Positions 49,685 to 58,387 of a stretch of 64,000 nucleotides of DNA are shown in pieces. The position numbers and the translations under genes were made by a program. Source of the stretch: CAZCWM01 sp964622625 (GTDB lineage Bacteria; Planctomycetota; Phycisphaerae; Phycisphaerales; Phycisphaeraceae); assembly GCA_964622625.1 (NCBI GenBank), contig CAZUUQ010000001.1, positions 1 to 64,000 of the forward strand, in the 5' to 3' direction. Under the pieces are notes generated by a model, which saw only the letters and a list, made by a program, of their open reading frames with translations, did not search any database and had not been told where the DNA came from. How positions within the stretch are numbered: the stretch's first letter is position 1; each line of letters starts with the position of its first letter.

Positions 49685-50554
49685 TCAAAGTCCGATCCTC
49701 GAGCGGAACTCCGGCCGCCCCTTCACGCCCAGGCCGCGGATGCGCAGCAGGGCACCGTCGTTTTCGATCTTCTTCCTGTCCATGGCTGTGGTCAGGTAGA
49801 GATCGTCCAGGTTCGGCCCGCCGAAGGTGCAGCTCGAAATCCGCGAAGCCGGCAGCTTGATTTCCCGCAACTGCTCGCCCTGGGGCGTGAACTGCCGCAC
49901 GAACCCGTCGCCCCACCAGGCCGACCAGAGGTTGCCGTCGGCATCGACCGTCATGCCGTCGCACGTGTCCTTCGTGTCCGGGCGGCTGACGATGGTGCGG
50001 CGGTTGCTGATCGCTCCGGAGCCGCGTTCGTAATCGTAGACGTAGATTTCGTGGGGCCAGGAGTCGGTGTGGTACATGCGCGTCAGGTCGAGCGTGAATC
50101 CCATGCCGTTGGAGCAGCCAACCTCCTCGGCGACGATGCTGTACGCCCCGTCGCGTTCGAGCCGGTAGAGCACACCTTTGCCGGCCTTCGACGACATGGT
50201 GCCGCAGAACACGCGGCCTTCCGGATCGGCGATCACGTCGTTGAAGCGGCTCTGCCGTTCGCGCTCGATCTGCTCGACAATCGGCCGCAGCTTGCCGCCC
50301 TCGTAGACGGCGATGGCGCCGCGGTCCATGAACAGCAGGAGCCGTCCGTCGGCCTGGATGGTGAAACCGCCGACGCGGCGGCCGGGCATGTTGAAGCACT
50401 GCTCGCTGTGGTCGGATGCGGGGTCGTACCAGAACATGCGTCCCGTCTCGATGTCGGTCCAGTAGACGCGGCCCTCGTCGGGGTGCCAAAGCGGGCCTTC
50501 GCCGCAGATGCATTCGTAATCGGCCAGCACGTCGATCGTGTACTTGTCGCTCAT
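49685..50554 (-). CDS. SMP-30/gluconolactonase/LRE-family protein
   Basis: A 289-residue six-bladed propeller of the SMP-30 family, usually a metal-dependent sugar lactonase. Metal-binding positions are recognisable: Glu in CGEGPLWHP, Asn in SRFNDV and NGMGF, and Asp in KDTCDGMTVDADG. Such proteins open lactones in sugar-acid pathways. The substrate is not known here. The ATG at 50554 (MSDKYTIDVLADYEC) matches the family start. It converges on murB and is followed upstream by an ABC exporter on the same strand with 118 bases between. Confidence 0.88.
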   Translation of the reverse strand: MSDKYTIDVLADYECICGEGPLWHPDEGRVYWTDIETGRMFWYDPASDHSEQCFNMPGRRVGGFTIQADGRLLLFMDRGAIAVYEGGKLRPIVEQIERERQSRFNDVIADPEGRVFCGTMSSKAGKGVLYRLERDGAYSIVAEEVGCSNGMGFTLDLTRMYHTDSWPHEIYVYDYERGSGAISNRRTIVSRPDTKDTCDGMTVDADGNLWSAWWGDGFVRQFTPQGEQLREIKLPASRISSCTFGGPNLDDLYLTTAMDRKKIENDGALLRIRGLGVKGRPEFRSRIGL

Positions 50555-50672
50555 GGGGAATCCGCTTCGGGTTGGTTCGTATGTCATGGCCGTCCGCATG
50601 AACGGCGCAGGGGCAACATAGGGGCAGCCCAGCGGCCACGCAACGGCGGCGTCACGCATGGCGGCGGTTGCG

Positions 50673-52616
50673 TCAGGACTCCAGAGTCGCCGCGGCATCA
50701 TGGGCGAACTGCCGCTGCCGCTCCACCATGTCGTAATACATGCCGCCCTCGGCCATCAAGCGCTCATGGCTGCCGATCTCGACGATGCGGCCACGGTCCA
50801 TCACCACGATCTGGTCGGCATGCGTCACCGTGGACAGGCGGTGGGCGATGACCAGCACGGTGCGGTTGACGTACAGGTCGCGCAGGGCGTCCTGTATGAG
50901 TTGTTCGCTCTCGGTGTCGAGGTTGCTTGTGGCCTCATCGAGAATCAGAATCTGCGGGTCGGCCAGCACCGCGCGGGCGATGCTGATGCGCTGCCGCTGC
51001 CCGCCGGAGAGCTTGACGCCGCGCTCGCCGATCAGGGTTTCGTAGCCCTCCGGCAGTTCGCGGATGAAGCAGTCGGCATTGGCCCGCCGGGCGGCGTCGA
51101 TGATCGCCGCATCGTCCGCGTCGCGCCGACCGTAGGCGATGTTGTCCCGCACCGTGCCGTCGAAGAGGAAGACGTCCTGCTGCACCACCGCCAGCAGGCG
51201 GCGGTAGCTCTCCAGCCGCATGTCGCGCAGGTCGATGCCGTTGAGCCGTACGCTGCCGCCGGTCGGATCGTGGAAGCGCGCCAGCAGGTCGGTGATAGTC
51301 GTCTTGCCCGCGCCGCTGGGTCCGACAAGGGCCACGATCGACCCGCCGGGAATCTCCAGGTCGAAATCGTGGATCACCGGCACGTCGGGTCGATAGGCGA
51401 ACGACACATGCTCGAAGCGGACATGCTCGACCACCGGCGGCGCGTCCACGGCATGCGGCTGATCCGGCTTGTCCACCGGCTTGTGAAACAGTTCAAAAAC
51501 GCGGTCCATCGCCGCCAGGGCCTGCTGGGTGCGGCTGAGGTCGAAGATGATGCGGAACACCGGAAACATCAGCATGGACACGTAGCCGGCGAAGGTCACG
51601 AGCTGGCCGACGGTCACCGGTTTGGCCGCGCCCTGCAACGCGTCGCGGATGACCATGTACCCGCCGGCCCAGAGCACCGCCAGACCCGTCAGCGGGATCA
51701 GCAGCTCCCATACCACGTCGATGCACAGCTCCCGCGCGTGGGCCAGCAGGCGCTTGCGGATGATGGTGTGATGCGAGACCGCGTAGTCGCGGCCTTCCCG
51801 CACCTCGCGGCGAAAGGCGCGGACGACCCGCAGGCCGCCGAAGGTCTCGGTGGCCCGGCCGTCGGCCGCGTTGCGGTCTTTCGACGCCGACCGCCAGATC
51901 GGCTTGACCCGCGACACCCACACCAGCGACATCACCACCAGCGGCGGCAGCATGGCGCAGGCCACCAGGGCCAGTTGCCAGTTCCACGCCACCAGCACAA
52001 TCATGACGAAGCCGATGCGGATGGCCGCGGCGATCGGACTCATCAGCGCCATCTGCATCAGGCCGGTGGTCTGGTCCACGTCGCCCGACAGGCGCGAGAC
52101 GATGCCGCCGGCTTTCAGGTCGGTGATTTCGTTCAGCGGCAGGCGCAGACAGTGCTCCATCAGCGTCTGGCGCAGGCGGTGCACGATGCGGGTGTTGAGC
52201 ACCATCATCCACCACCACCGGCCCGACTCGACCACGCGGGCCAGCAGCAGCAGCGCCAGCACGCCGCTGCACACGAGCGTCAGCCAGTAACGCTTCTCAA
52301 CCGGCGTCAGGCCGTCGTTGAGCAGGATGCGGTCGATCACCAGACCGAACGCCGCCGGCTGCACCAGGTCCAGCACTGCGGCGACGGCCGCCAGAGCGAC
52401 CAGCCCCGCCAGGGACCAGCGGTAGGGCCCCAGCCAATGGGCGTAGTCGCGCAGGTGCTGGCGCCGCAGCTTGCGCCGCTGCTCCCGCGGCATGTCCCGC
52501 GGCAGATCGCTTTCGGGCTCATCGGCGTGATAGCGGCGCTCGATCGCCTGCCAGCCCTGGCGGGCGGTTTCACGGAACTCGCGGAACCTCTTTTTCGAAC
52601 TCGACAGCGGACTCAC
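50673..52616 (-). CDS. ABC exporter, fused permease/ATPase (MsbA-type)
   Basis: A 647-residue half-transporter with an N-terminal six-helix membrane domain and C-terminal nucleotide-binding domain. Walker A is GPSGAGKTT, the signature is LSGGQRQR and Walker B is ILILDEATSNLD, followed by the switch His in VIAHRLSTVTHAD. It would work as a dimer to export a lipid, drug or peptide. An extra charged N-terminal stretch of about 60 residues precedes the first helix. GTG at 52616 follows GGGAGA by 8 bases and is preferred. A strong promoter candidate and an inverted repeat lie upstream. The cargo is unknown. Confidence 0.91.
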   Translation of the reverse strand: MSPLSSSKKRFREFRETARQGWQAIERRYHADEPESDLPRDMPREQRRKLRRQHLRDYAHWLGPYRWSLAGLVALAAVAAVLDLVQPAAFGLVIDRILLNDGLTPVEKRYWLTLVCSGVLALLLLARVVESGRWWWMMVLNTRIVHRLRQTLMEHCLRLPLNEITDLKAGGIVSRLSGDVDQTTGLMQMALMSPIAAAIRIGFVMIVLVAWNWQLALVACAMLPPLVVMSLVWVSRVKPIWRSASKDRNAADGRATETFGGLRVVRAFRREVREGRDYAVSHHTIIRKRLLAHARELCIDVVWELLIPLTGLAVLWAGGYMVIRDALQGAAKPVTVGQLVTFAGYVSMLMFPVFRIIFDLSRTQQALAAMDRVFELFHKPVDKPDQPHAVDAPPVVEHVRFEHVSFAYRPDVPVIHDFDLEIPGGSIVALVGPSGAGKTTITDLLARFHDPTGGSVRLNGIDLRDMRLESYRRLLAVVQQDVFLFDGTVRDNIAYGRRDADDAAIIDAARRANADCFIRELPEGYETLIGERGVKLSGGQRQRISIARAVLADPQILILDEATSNLDTESEQLIQDALRDLYVNRTVLVIAHRLSTVTHADQIVVMDRGRIVEIGSHERLMAEGGMYYDMVERQRQFAHDAAATLES

Positions 52617-52736
52617 GGCACGTCTCCCGGCCCGATCGCACCTCAGGGGGCGCCCATCGCGCAATACCTTGATCGCGACCGGCCACTTGACCGACGGCCG
52701 GTCGGCTCACGCTGCGGCGTCCAGACAAAAAATTGG

Positions 52737-52776
52737 TGACAGTCCGCTGATGCTACCCCGCGGCGTTGGACTGTCA
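52737..52776. promoter_or_regulatory. Perfect 9-bp inverted repeat over the ABC-exporter promoter
   Basis: TGACAGTCC (52737-52745) and GGACTGTCA (52768-52776) are exact inverse complements with 22 bases between. Their arms touch the -10 and cover the -35 of the promoter for the exporter, as an operator would; a stem-loop is the other option. Confidence 0.5.
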
Positions 52777-52777
52777 A
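52750..52777 (-). promoter_or_regulatory. Sigma-70 promoter candidate for the ABC exporter
   Basis: On the minus strand: perfect TTGACA (52772-52777), a 16-base spacer, then TAGCAT (52750-52755, 4 of 6 to the -10). It would give a leader of about 130 nt before the GTG at 52616. Confidence 0.55.
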
Positions 52778-52842
52778 TATGAAACCCGAGCAAACAGGAC
52801 GCGTCCGTGCTCAATCACACCCCGTCTTTTTGGCCGCCTATC

Positions 52843-53481
52843 TCAGCGGGCGTAGGTGCCCGTCAGCGTGGCCGTGCCCAGCACGCGTCCTTCCATCGCC
52901 GCCAGCAGTTCGTCCTTGCCCAGACCCGGCTCGATGTCCAGTGCCGCATCCAGCGCGTAGAGCCGAAAGTGGTAGCGATGCTCGCCGTGCCCGGGCGGCG
53001 GCATCGGGCCGCGATAGCCGACGTTGTCCATCGGCCAGGAGTTGACGCCCTGCAACGCCCCCGGCGGCGAATCGAGACGCAACTCACGCGGAATGCCCTC
53101 CGGCAAACCGCTGAGCGGCTGAGGCATCTCCTGCGTCGCGTCGGCCACCTGCGTTTCCGGCGGCAGGCAGTAGATGACCCAGTGCACCCAAGGCTCCGGC
53201 GTCGGCGCGTCGGGGTCGTCCATGATGATGGTCAGTTGAACGGTCCCGGTCGGCAGGTTGCTCCAGCGCAGCGGCGGCGACAGATCCTCGCCGTCACCGG
53301 TGTAGCGCTGCGGAATCGGCTGGCCGTCCTCGAAGGCGGGGCTGGTGAGCGTCATGGCCGGCTCCGGCATGTTGGCCGGCTCATCGCACGGGGACTGCGC
53401 GGCAGCGCGATGCAGCGGACCGATCCCGCAGCACGCGGCCATCAGGCACCAGGCTGTCATCCACCGGCGAGGCCGGGTCAT
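52843..53481 (-). CDS. Secreted YbhB/YbcL-type (PEBP, Raf-kinase-inhibitor-like) protein
   Basis: A 212-residue protein with signal peptide (MTAWCLMAACCGIGPLHRAAA) and a PEBP fold. Family signatures: YTGDGEDLSPPLRWSNLP, DDPDAPTPEPWVHWVIY, YRGPMPPPGHGEHRYHFRLYAL. These bind small anionic or phosphate ligands; the physiological role in bacteria is unclear. The Cys-rich signal region (ACCG) may permit lipidation. It lies 2 bases after the stop of the MDR dehydrogenase, so they are likely co-transcribed. Confidence 0.88.
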   Translation of the reverse strand: MTRPRRWMTAWCLMAACCGIGPLHRAAAQSPCDEPANMPEPAMTLTSPAFEDGQPIPQRYTGDGEDLSPPLRWSNLPTGTVQLTIIMDDPDAPTPEPWVHWVIYCLPPETQVADATQEMPQPLSGLPEGIPRELRLDSPPGALQGVNSWPMDNVGYRGPMPPPGHGEHRYHFRLYALDAALDIEPGLGKDELLAAMEGRVLGTATLTGTYAR

Positions 53482-53483
53482 CC

Positions 53484-54548
53484 TCAGGCTCCCACAGGCT
53501 CGTCTGATTCTAGCCCCGACCAGTCCAGCACAACGCCGATGAACCGATCCTTGTGCTCCAGAAGCCCTTCATAGGCCTTTGTCGCCTGCGCCGCGGGAAT
53601 GCGATGGCTGACCAGCGGGGCGACCCTCAGCCGTCCGCGGACCATCAGGTCGAAGATATAACGCAGATTGCCCTCGGTCGTGTGCCGGGCGTGGGGATCA
53701 AGGTTGGCGCGGCGGGGCAGCCGCCACTCCAAAGCCCCGCGGATGGTCAGAAGCTTCTTGAATACCTTCTGCATCACCGCCGACAGGTCCGCCGTGTGGG
53801 CTGCCCGAGGCGAGCCGAGCACCACGACCTGTCCGTGGCGCGGGGCCAGTTCGATCGCCTGCTCGATGATCGCTCCGTGCCCGACTGCATCAATGCTGAT
53901 GGTCGGCCCGCCGCCCAGCAGGGCGCGCACCTGCGCTCCGGCCGCTTCCGCGGTGGCCTGCACCACCTGCTCGATGCCGCAGTCGCGTGCCAGTTGGCAG
54001 CGGCTGGCCACGGGATCGATGCCCACGACCCGCACCGCGGCCACCTGGAGCAACTGGGCCGCCAGATTCCCCACCGCGCCCAGGCCGAACACCGCCGCGG
54101 TGTCGCCGGCCGCCAGGTCCGCCACCTGCAGGGCCGTGATCGCCACCAGAGCCATGCGGGCCGCGGCCGCTTCGTCGTCGCTGAGGCTGTCAGGCACAGG
54201 CTCAGCCATGTCCCAGTCGCCGACCGTGAAGTCATAGACCGACTTGTGCGGGTGCAGCGTGAAGACCCGTTGGCCCGGCCGCAGACCGCCGTGTTCGTCC
54301 ACGCCCGTCCCTTGGGCGATCACCTCGGCGACGTTCGCGTAGCCAGGCTCGTGGGGATACGCGAAACCCGATCCCGGCTGGTTGAGGCGCGGGTCCGTGC
54401 CGGCATAGATGGCCAGCTCCGTGCCGGCCGAGATGAAGCTGACGCGGGTGCGCAGCCGGGCCGCGTGGGGCGGCGGGGCGTCGGGCATATCACGGACAGC
54501 CAGCCGCAGTTGCCGAGGGGCTTCAAAGACGATCTGGTGTGTCCGCAT
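53484..54548 (-). CDS. MDR-family zinc-binding-type alcohol dehydrogenase without the usual catalytic Cys
   Basis: A 354-residue medium-chain dehydrogenase. It has the GroES-like N-terminal part (PHEPGYANVAEVIAQG, RPGQRVFTLHPH) and a Rossmann domain (AVFGLGAVGNLAAQLLQ). The position of the catalytic zinc Cys (GxCxxD) reads SFISAGTELAIYAG, so this is like the subgroup of sugar or bacteriochlorophyllide-type dehydrogenases with an SAGTE motif instead. The substrate is unknown. The ATG at 54548 is the only good start. It precedes the PEBP gene and is divergent from rplU. Confidence 0.85.
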   Translation of the reverse strand: MRTHQIVFEAPRQLRLAVRDMPDAPPPHAARLRTRVSFISAGTELAIYAGTDPRLNQPGSGFAYPHEPGYANVAEVIAQGTGVDEHGGLRPGQRVFTLHPHKSVYDFTVGDWDMAEPVPDSLSDDEAAAARMALVAITALQVADLAAGDTAAVFGLGAVGNLAAQLLQVAAVRVVGIDPVASRCQLARDCGIEQVVQATAEAAGAQVRALLGGGPTISIDAVGHGAIIEQAIELAPRHGQVVVLGSPRAAHTADLSAVMQKVFKKLLTIRGALEWRLPRRANLDPHARHTTEGNLRYIFDLMVRGRLRVAPLVSHRIPAAQATKAYEGLLEHKDRFIGVVLDWSGLESDEPVGA

Positions 54549-54644
54549 GACTCGACTCCGCGGGCCCAGGCGGCCCCGTTCTTTCGGTCGGGCGCCTCTG
54601 GATGGGCAACTTGCTGACTCCCTACGTTGACGACCGCCGGCCGT

Positions 54645-54673
54645 TTGGCAAGCCGCCGGGGCGTCGGTACAAT
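54645..54673 (+). promoter_or_regulatory. Sigma-70 promoter for rplU
   Basis: TTGGCA (5 of 6), an exact 17-base spacer, and TACAAT (5 of 6), ending 53 bases before the rplU ATG. The best promoter match in the window. Confidence 0.65.
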
Positions 54674-54726
54674 ATTCGGCTCAACGCATCCGACCGGCCC
54701 CCGGCGGTCCACCGAGGTTCACAGCC

Positions 54727-55047
54727 ATGTACGCGATCATCGAGGACAGCGGCAGTCAGATCAAGGTCAGCGAAGGCGACGTCATCCGCGTGGCCCTGCG
54801 CGATCTGCCGGCCGACCAGGCGACGCTCACCTTCGACCGTGTGCTGGCTGTCGGCGGCATCGACGGCCAGGCCGCGAAGATCGGCACTCCACTGGTCAGC
54901 GGCGCCACTGTCGTGGGCGACCTGCTGGGCGAAGGCCGCACCGACAAGGTGCCCGTGGTCAAGTTCAAGCGCCGCAAGGGTTACACCCGCCGCAAGAGTC
55001 ACCGCCAGGACTACCTTCAGGTCAAGGTGACCGCGATCAAGGCCTGA
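54727..55047 (+). CDS. rplU: 50S ribosomal protein L21
   Basis: Ribosomal protein of the 50S subunit that contacts 23S rRNA. The 106-residue product starts MYAIIEDSGSQIKVSEGD and ends with the family signature KFKRRKGYTRRKSHRQDYLQ, VKVTAI. GAGG lies about 11 bases before the ATG, and a clear promoter precedes it. It is normally followed by rpmA (L27), and often by obgE. Here an SGNH hydrolase follows 49 bases on, so rpmA must be elsewhere. Confidence 0.95.
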   Translation: MYAIIEDSGSQIKVSEGDVIRVALRDLPADQATLTFDRVLAVGGIDGQAAKIGTPLVSGATVVGDLLGEGRTDKVPVVKFKRRKGYTRRKSHRQDYLQVKVTAIKA

Positions 55048-55096
55048 GCTTGCCGTTCGCCGGGCCTGCCCGCATTGCCGAACACGGCGGTTCCCG

Positions 55097-56194
55097 ATGC
55101 CGCGATGGCCGCACATCCCGCTGCCCTGGGACCAGTCACCGATCCATGACGATCCGATCCTCTTCCGCAGCGCCGCGAACGACGGCGGCGCCGTCGGCCG
55201 ACTGCTGCTGGAACCGTGGGGACCGGTGCGCCTGACCAGCCACGACGGGCGGGCCGCCTACGAACTCGGCCGCGACTTCGTGCCCGGCGACGAGCCGCGG
55301 CAACTGCGTCTGACCGCCGACACGCGCATCCCCTGGCTGAGCGACGAGCAGTTCTTTCCCGCGCCGGGTCAGCCCAATGCCCTGCCCGCCACGCGCACGG
55401 GCGACCGCCACCTGCTGTGGTGCGAGCGAGGCCTGTTCGCCCGGCACCAGGTGCTGGCACACTATGAGCCGACGTCGGCCGTCGGCGCGGAAGCAGCCGC
55501 CGGACAAGCGTCGCCGCCGTGTGATGCAGCCGCTGTCACACTGCCGACCACCGCCGCACGTCTCCGCGAGAGTCGGCGGCTTCACCTGGGCGTCTTCGGC
55601 GACAGCATCGCCTGCGGTTGCAGCGCGACGGCCGTCCTCGACCTGCCGCCCCACGCCCCCGATTTCACCCAGCTCGTGGTCCGGTCCCTCGAAGCCCGCA
55701 GCCGCGGCGGCATCAATCTGACCAACGCCTCGTGCGGCGGCATGGCGGCCGACTGGGGCCTGCGGAACATCGCGGCCGCTCTTGATCCGCCGCCCGATCT
55801 GCTGATTCTCGCCTGGGGGATGAACGACGCCTTCGGCCGACGCTCCCCGGAGGTTTTCGCAGGGCACGTCCGCGGACAGATCGACGCCGCCCGCGCTGCC
55901 AGGCACGACATGGACATCGTTCTCGTCGCGCCCATGACCGCCAATCCCGACTGGCAGGGCCACGGCGACGGACTCTACGAAGCTTACCGCGATGAACTGG
56001 CGGCGATGTGCGGCCCGGGCATCGCCCTCGCCGACGTCACCAGCGCCTGGCTGTGGGCCCTGACCCGCAAGCCGTATTACGATCTGACCGGCAACGGCAT
56101 CAACCACCCCAACGACTTCGGCCACCGCATCTACGCCGCCGTCATCGACCGCGCCATCGCTGCCGGACTTGAGGCGGCGGGCATATCGACATAA
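55097..56194 (+). CDS. SGNH/GDSL-type hydrolase
   Basis: A 365-residue protein. The C-terminal half has the SGNH blocks: GDSIAC (nucleophile Ser), block II Gly in NASCGGMAAD, Asn in AWGMNDAFG, and the catalytic Asp-His in HPNDFGHRIY. The N-terminal 150 residues form an extra beta-rich domain (RLTSHDGRAAYELGRDFVP), as in acetylxylan-esterase-like two-domain members. It probably removes acyl groups from sugars or polysaccharides. There is no clear signal peptide. It ends just before a strong bidirectional terminator. Confidence 0.87.
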   Translation: MPRWPHIPLPWDQSPIHDDPILFRSAANDGGAVGRLLLEPWGPVRLTSHDGRAAYELGRDFVPGDEPRQLRLTADTRIPWLSDEQFFPAPGQPNALPATRTGDRHLLWCERGLFARHQVLAHYEPTSAVGAEAAAGQASPPCDAAAVTLPTTAARLRESRRLHLGVFGDSIACGCSATAVLDLPPHAPDFTQLVVRSLEARSRGGINLTNASCGGMAADWGLRNIAAALDPPPDLLILAWGMNDAFGRRSPEVFAGHVRGQIDAARAARHDMDIVLVAPMTANPDWQGHGDGLYEAYRDELAAMCGPGIALADVTSAWLWALTRKPYYDLTGNGINHPNDFGHRIYAAVIDRAIAAGLEAAGIST

Positions 56195-56233
56195 CGCGGT
56201 CCGCGCCGCTTCTCCCATTGCGCACACATAAAC

Positions 56234-56265
56234 AAAAGGCCCATGGATGGCCATCCATGGGCTTT
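56234..56265. terminator. Bidirectional intrinsic terminator between the SGNH gene and tsf
   Basis: GCCCATGGAT and ATCCATGGGC form a perfect 10-bp stem around GGCC. AAAAG precedes and CTTT follows, so each strand has a short T-run. It sits exactly between two convergent genes and would stop transcription from both sides. Confidence 0.85.
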
Positions 56266-56309
56266 CGATGTTCGCGGAGGCGCGATGTCGATTCCCCGCC
56301 GCGGCGAGG

Positions 56310-57128
56310 TCAGCCGCCGACCTGGTAACGGGCGAAACCGCTGATCTTCACGCCCTTGGGCAGCAGATCCTTCACGCGGGTCTTTTCTTCCTTGATGAAT
56401 GCCTGCAGCTCGAGGGCGTGTTCCTCGAAGAACTTGCGCATCTTGCCCTCGACCATCTTCTCGGCGATGTTTTCCGGCTTGCCGGACTCGATGGCCTGGG
56501 CCTTGGCGATCTCGCGCTCCTTGGCGACGATGTCCGCGGGCACATCCTCCGGCCGCACGCCCAGCGGCGCGGGGCTCACCGCCGTCACGTGCATGCACAG
56601 GTCGGCCAGCAGCTCATCACTCACGTCGACGCCGTCGGACACTTCGAGTTCCACCATTGCGCCGACCTTGCCGGTGAAGTGGACGTAGCCGCCCACCCGC
56701 CGACCCTCGCCGCCCAGCACGCGGCCGCGGTTGAACTGCACGTTCTCCTTGGTCGTCAGGCGCACCTCATCGATCGCCTGCTGCATCACGTCATTCCTGA
56801 CCACTTCGCCGGCGGGCATTTTCAGCGCCTCGGCCACGACGGTGCCGATCATCTTCTTGAACCCGTCATTGTTGGCCGTGAAGTCCGTCTCGCTGTTGAC
56901 CTCGACAATCGCGCCGCGCGCCTTGTCGTCGCTGACCGCGGCCGCGATGCGCCCTTCGAGCGACGAGCGGTCCGCCCGGCTGTCCATCTTGGCCAGACCC
57001 TTCTGACGCAGCAGGTCGATGGCCTTCTGCACGTCGCCGTCGGTCTCGGTCAGCGCCTGCTTGCACTCCATCATGCCCAGGCCGGTCTTCTGCCTCAGGG
57101 CCATCACATCCTTGGCGGTGATCGCCAT
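56310..57128 (-). CDS. tsf: Translation elongation factor Ts
   Basis: Nucleotide exchange factor that releases GDP from EF-Tu. The 272-residue protein has the UBA-like N-terminal part (MALRQKTGLGMMECKQAL, DVQKAIDLLRQKG) and the EF-Tu contact SETDFTANNDGF (usually TDFVARN, so the Arg is Asn here). Its single central domain and C-terminal motif NIAEKMVEGKMRKFFEE are as expected. It follows rpsB on the same strand with 50 bases between, the usual order. The ATG at 57128 gives MAITAKDV. Confidence 0.95.
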   Translation of the reverse strand: MAITAKDVMALRQKTGLGMMECKQALTETDGDVQKAIDLLRQKGLAKMDSRADRSSLEGRIAAAVSDDKARGAIVEVNSETDFTANNDGFKKMIGTVVAEALKMPAGEVVRNDVMQQAIDEVRLTTKENVQFNRGRVLGGEGRRVGGYVHFTGKVGAMVELEVSDGVDVSDELLADLCMHVTAVSPAPLGVRPEDVPADIVAKEREIAKAQAIESGKPENIAEKMVEGKMRKFFEEHALELQAFIKEEKTRVKDLLPKGVKISGFARYQVGG

Positions 57129-57178
57129 GGTTTATCTCCAATCCCGCTGTTGCGTGGTGAATGTCGGTTCCGGTTGCC

Positions 57179-58084
57179 TCAGGCGTCGTGGCGGGTGCTG
57201 CTGACGGCCGGCTCCGCGCTGTCCGGGGCCGCCGGGGCCGCGGGCGATTCGTCGGCCGGATGCGCCGGGGCCCCACTCGGGCCTCCCGACGCCGCCTGGG
57301 TCGCCGAGAACTGCGCTCGGCCCGAGCGCCGCCGCTGTCCTGCGCCGCCCTCGGCGCCGGCTGCCGCGGCCGCACCGCTATCCGCGCCCTCGGCCGCGAT
57401 GGCGCGGGCGCTCTTGCCCTCCATCACCGCCTTGCACAGACTGTCGACCACAACCTCGATGGCCCGCATCGCGTCATCGTTGCCGGGTATCGCGATGTCC
57501 GCGAAGTCCGGGTCCGAGTCGGTGTCCACAAGGCCCACCGTCGGGATGCCCAGCTTGCGGGCTTCCTTGACCGCGTTGATTTCACGCTTGACGTCGATGA
57601 CGACCATCGCGCCCGGCAGCGCGGTCATGCGGCGGATGCCTTCAAGGTTGCGCAGAATCTTGGCCTTCTCGCGGCGAAGCTGGCTCTCCATCTTCTTGGA
57701 GTAGTTGTCGATCTCGCCGCTCTGCTCCAGTCGCTCCAGTTCCTCGAGTCGCTTGAGCCGCTCGCGAATGGTGCGGAAGTTGGTCAGCGTGCCACCCAGC
57801 CATCGCTCGGTGACGTAGTGCATGCCCGTCTCGCCTGCCAGCCGGGCCAGACATCCGCGGGCCTGGCGCTTGGTGCCCACGAACAGCACGTCCTTGCCGC
57901 CGGCCACCACGCGCGTCAGGTACTTGCGCGCCAGCAGCAGGCCCTTGATCGTGGCTTTGACGTCAATGATGTGAATCTTGTTGCGCTTACCGAAGATGTA
58001 GGGCTGCATCTTCGGGTTCCAGTTGGTCGTACGGTGTCCGAAATGGACACCCGCCTCTATCAAATCCTTGACCAGCGATGCCAT
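57179..58084 (-). CDS. rpsB: 30S ribosomal protein S2
   Basis: Ribosomal protein S2, 301 residues. It has LIEAGVHFGHRTTNWNPKM, PYIFGKRNKIHIIDV, YVTERWLGGTLTNFRTI, MVVIDVKREINAV and the C-terminal IPGNDDAMRAIEVVVDSL. After the conserved part it carries an Ala/Gly/Pro-rich extension of about 65 residues, seen in several other lineages. AGGAG 6 bases before the ATG at 58084 decides the start over a GTG three bases earlier. A -10 element about 200 bases upstream suggests a long leader, where S2 often controls its own operon. Confidence 0.95.
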   Translation of the reverse strand: MASLVKDLIEAGVHFGHRTTNWNPKMQPYIFGKRNKIHIIDVKATIKGLLLARKYLTRVVAGGKDVLFVGTKRQARGCLARLAGETGMHYVTERWLGGTLTNFRTIRERLKRLEELERLEQSGEIDNYSKKMESQLRREKAKILRNLEGIRRMTALPGAMVVIDVKREINAVKEARKLGIPTVGLVDTDSDPDFADIAIPGNDDAMRAIEVVVDSLCKAVMEGKSARAIAAEGADSGAAAAAGAEGGAGQRRRSGRAQFSATQAASGGPSGAPAHPADESPAAPAAPDSAEPAVSSTRHDA

Positions 58085-58387
58085 CACCGACTCCTGTGTC
58101 TGGGGGCTGCCTGCCGGGACAAGCGGGCTTCAGGGGCGACCTTGCAGTCGAGGACGCCCGCCCACCGATCCCGTCCTGGGGTTGAAAAAGCCGGATCCAC
58201 CGACCGCGAAGCCGCAGCGCTGGACCGTCCGACCGGCAGCCGCGTCGGATGCCTGAAGCGCTTACAGACTATCGAACCATCCATTGTACCCGTGGACCGG
58301 TGGGCTGCAACTTGCCGCGAGTCATCCAGTCAAGGACGGTCGCGCCCGGGGTATCGCGGCGGGGTCCAAGGATAAGACCGGCGTCCT
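58085..58387. other. Upstream region of rpsB-tsf; no gene
   Basis: About 300 bases without a credible gene. It contains a -10-like TACAAT on the minus strand (58283-58288) that could drive rpsB-tsf with a leader of roughly 195 nt, long enough for autoregulatory structure. A TTGCAG 16 bases upstream is only a weak -35. Confidence 0.45.
58283..58288 (-). promoter_or_regulatory. -10 element of the rpsB-tsf operon
   Basis: TACAAT on the minus strand, 5 of 6 to consensus, with a weak TTGCAG -35 at a 16-base spacer. It lies about 195 bases before the rpsB start. Confidence 0.4.
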
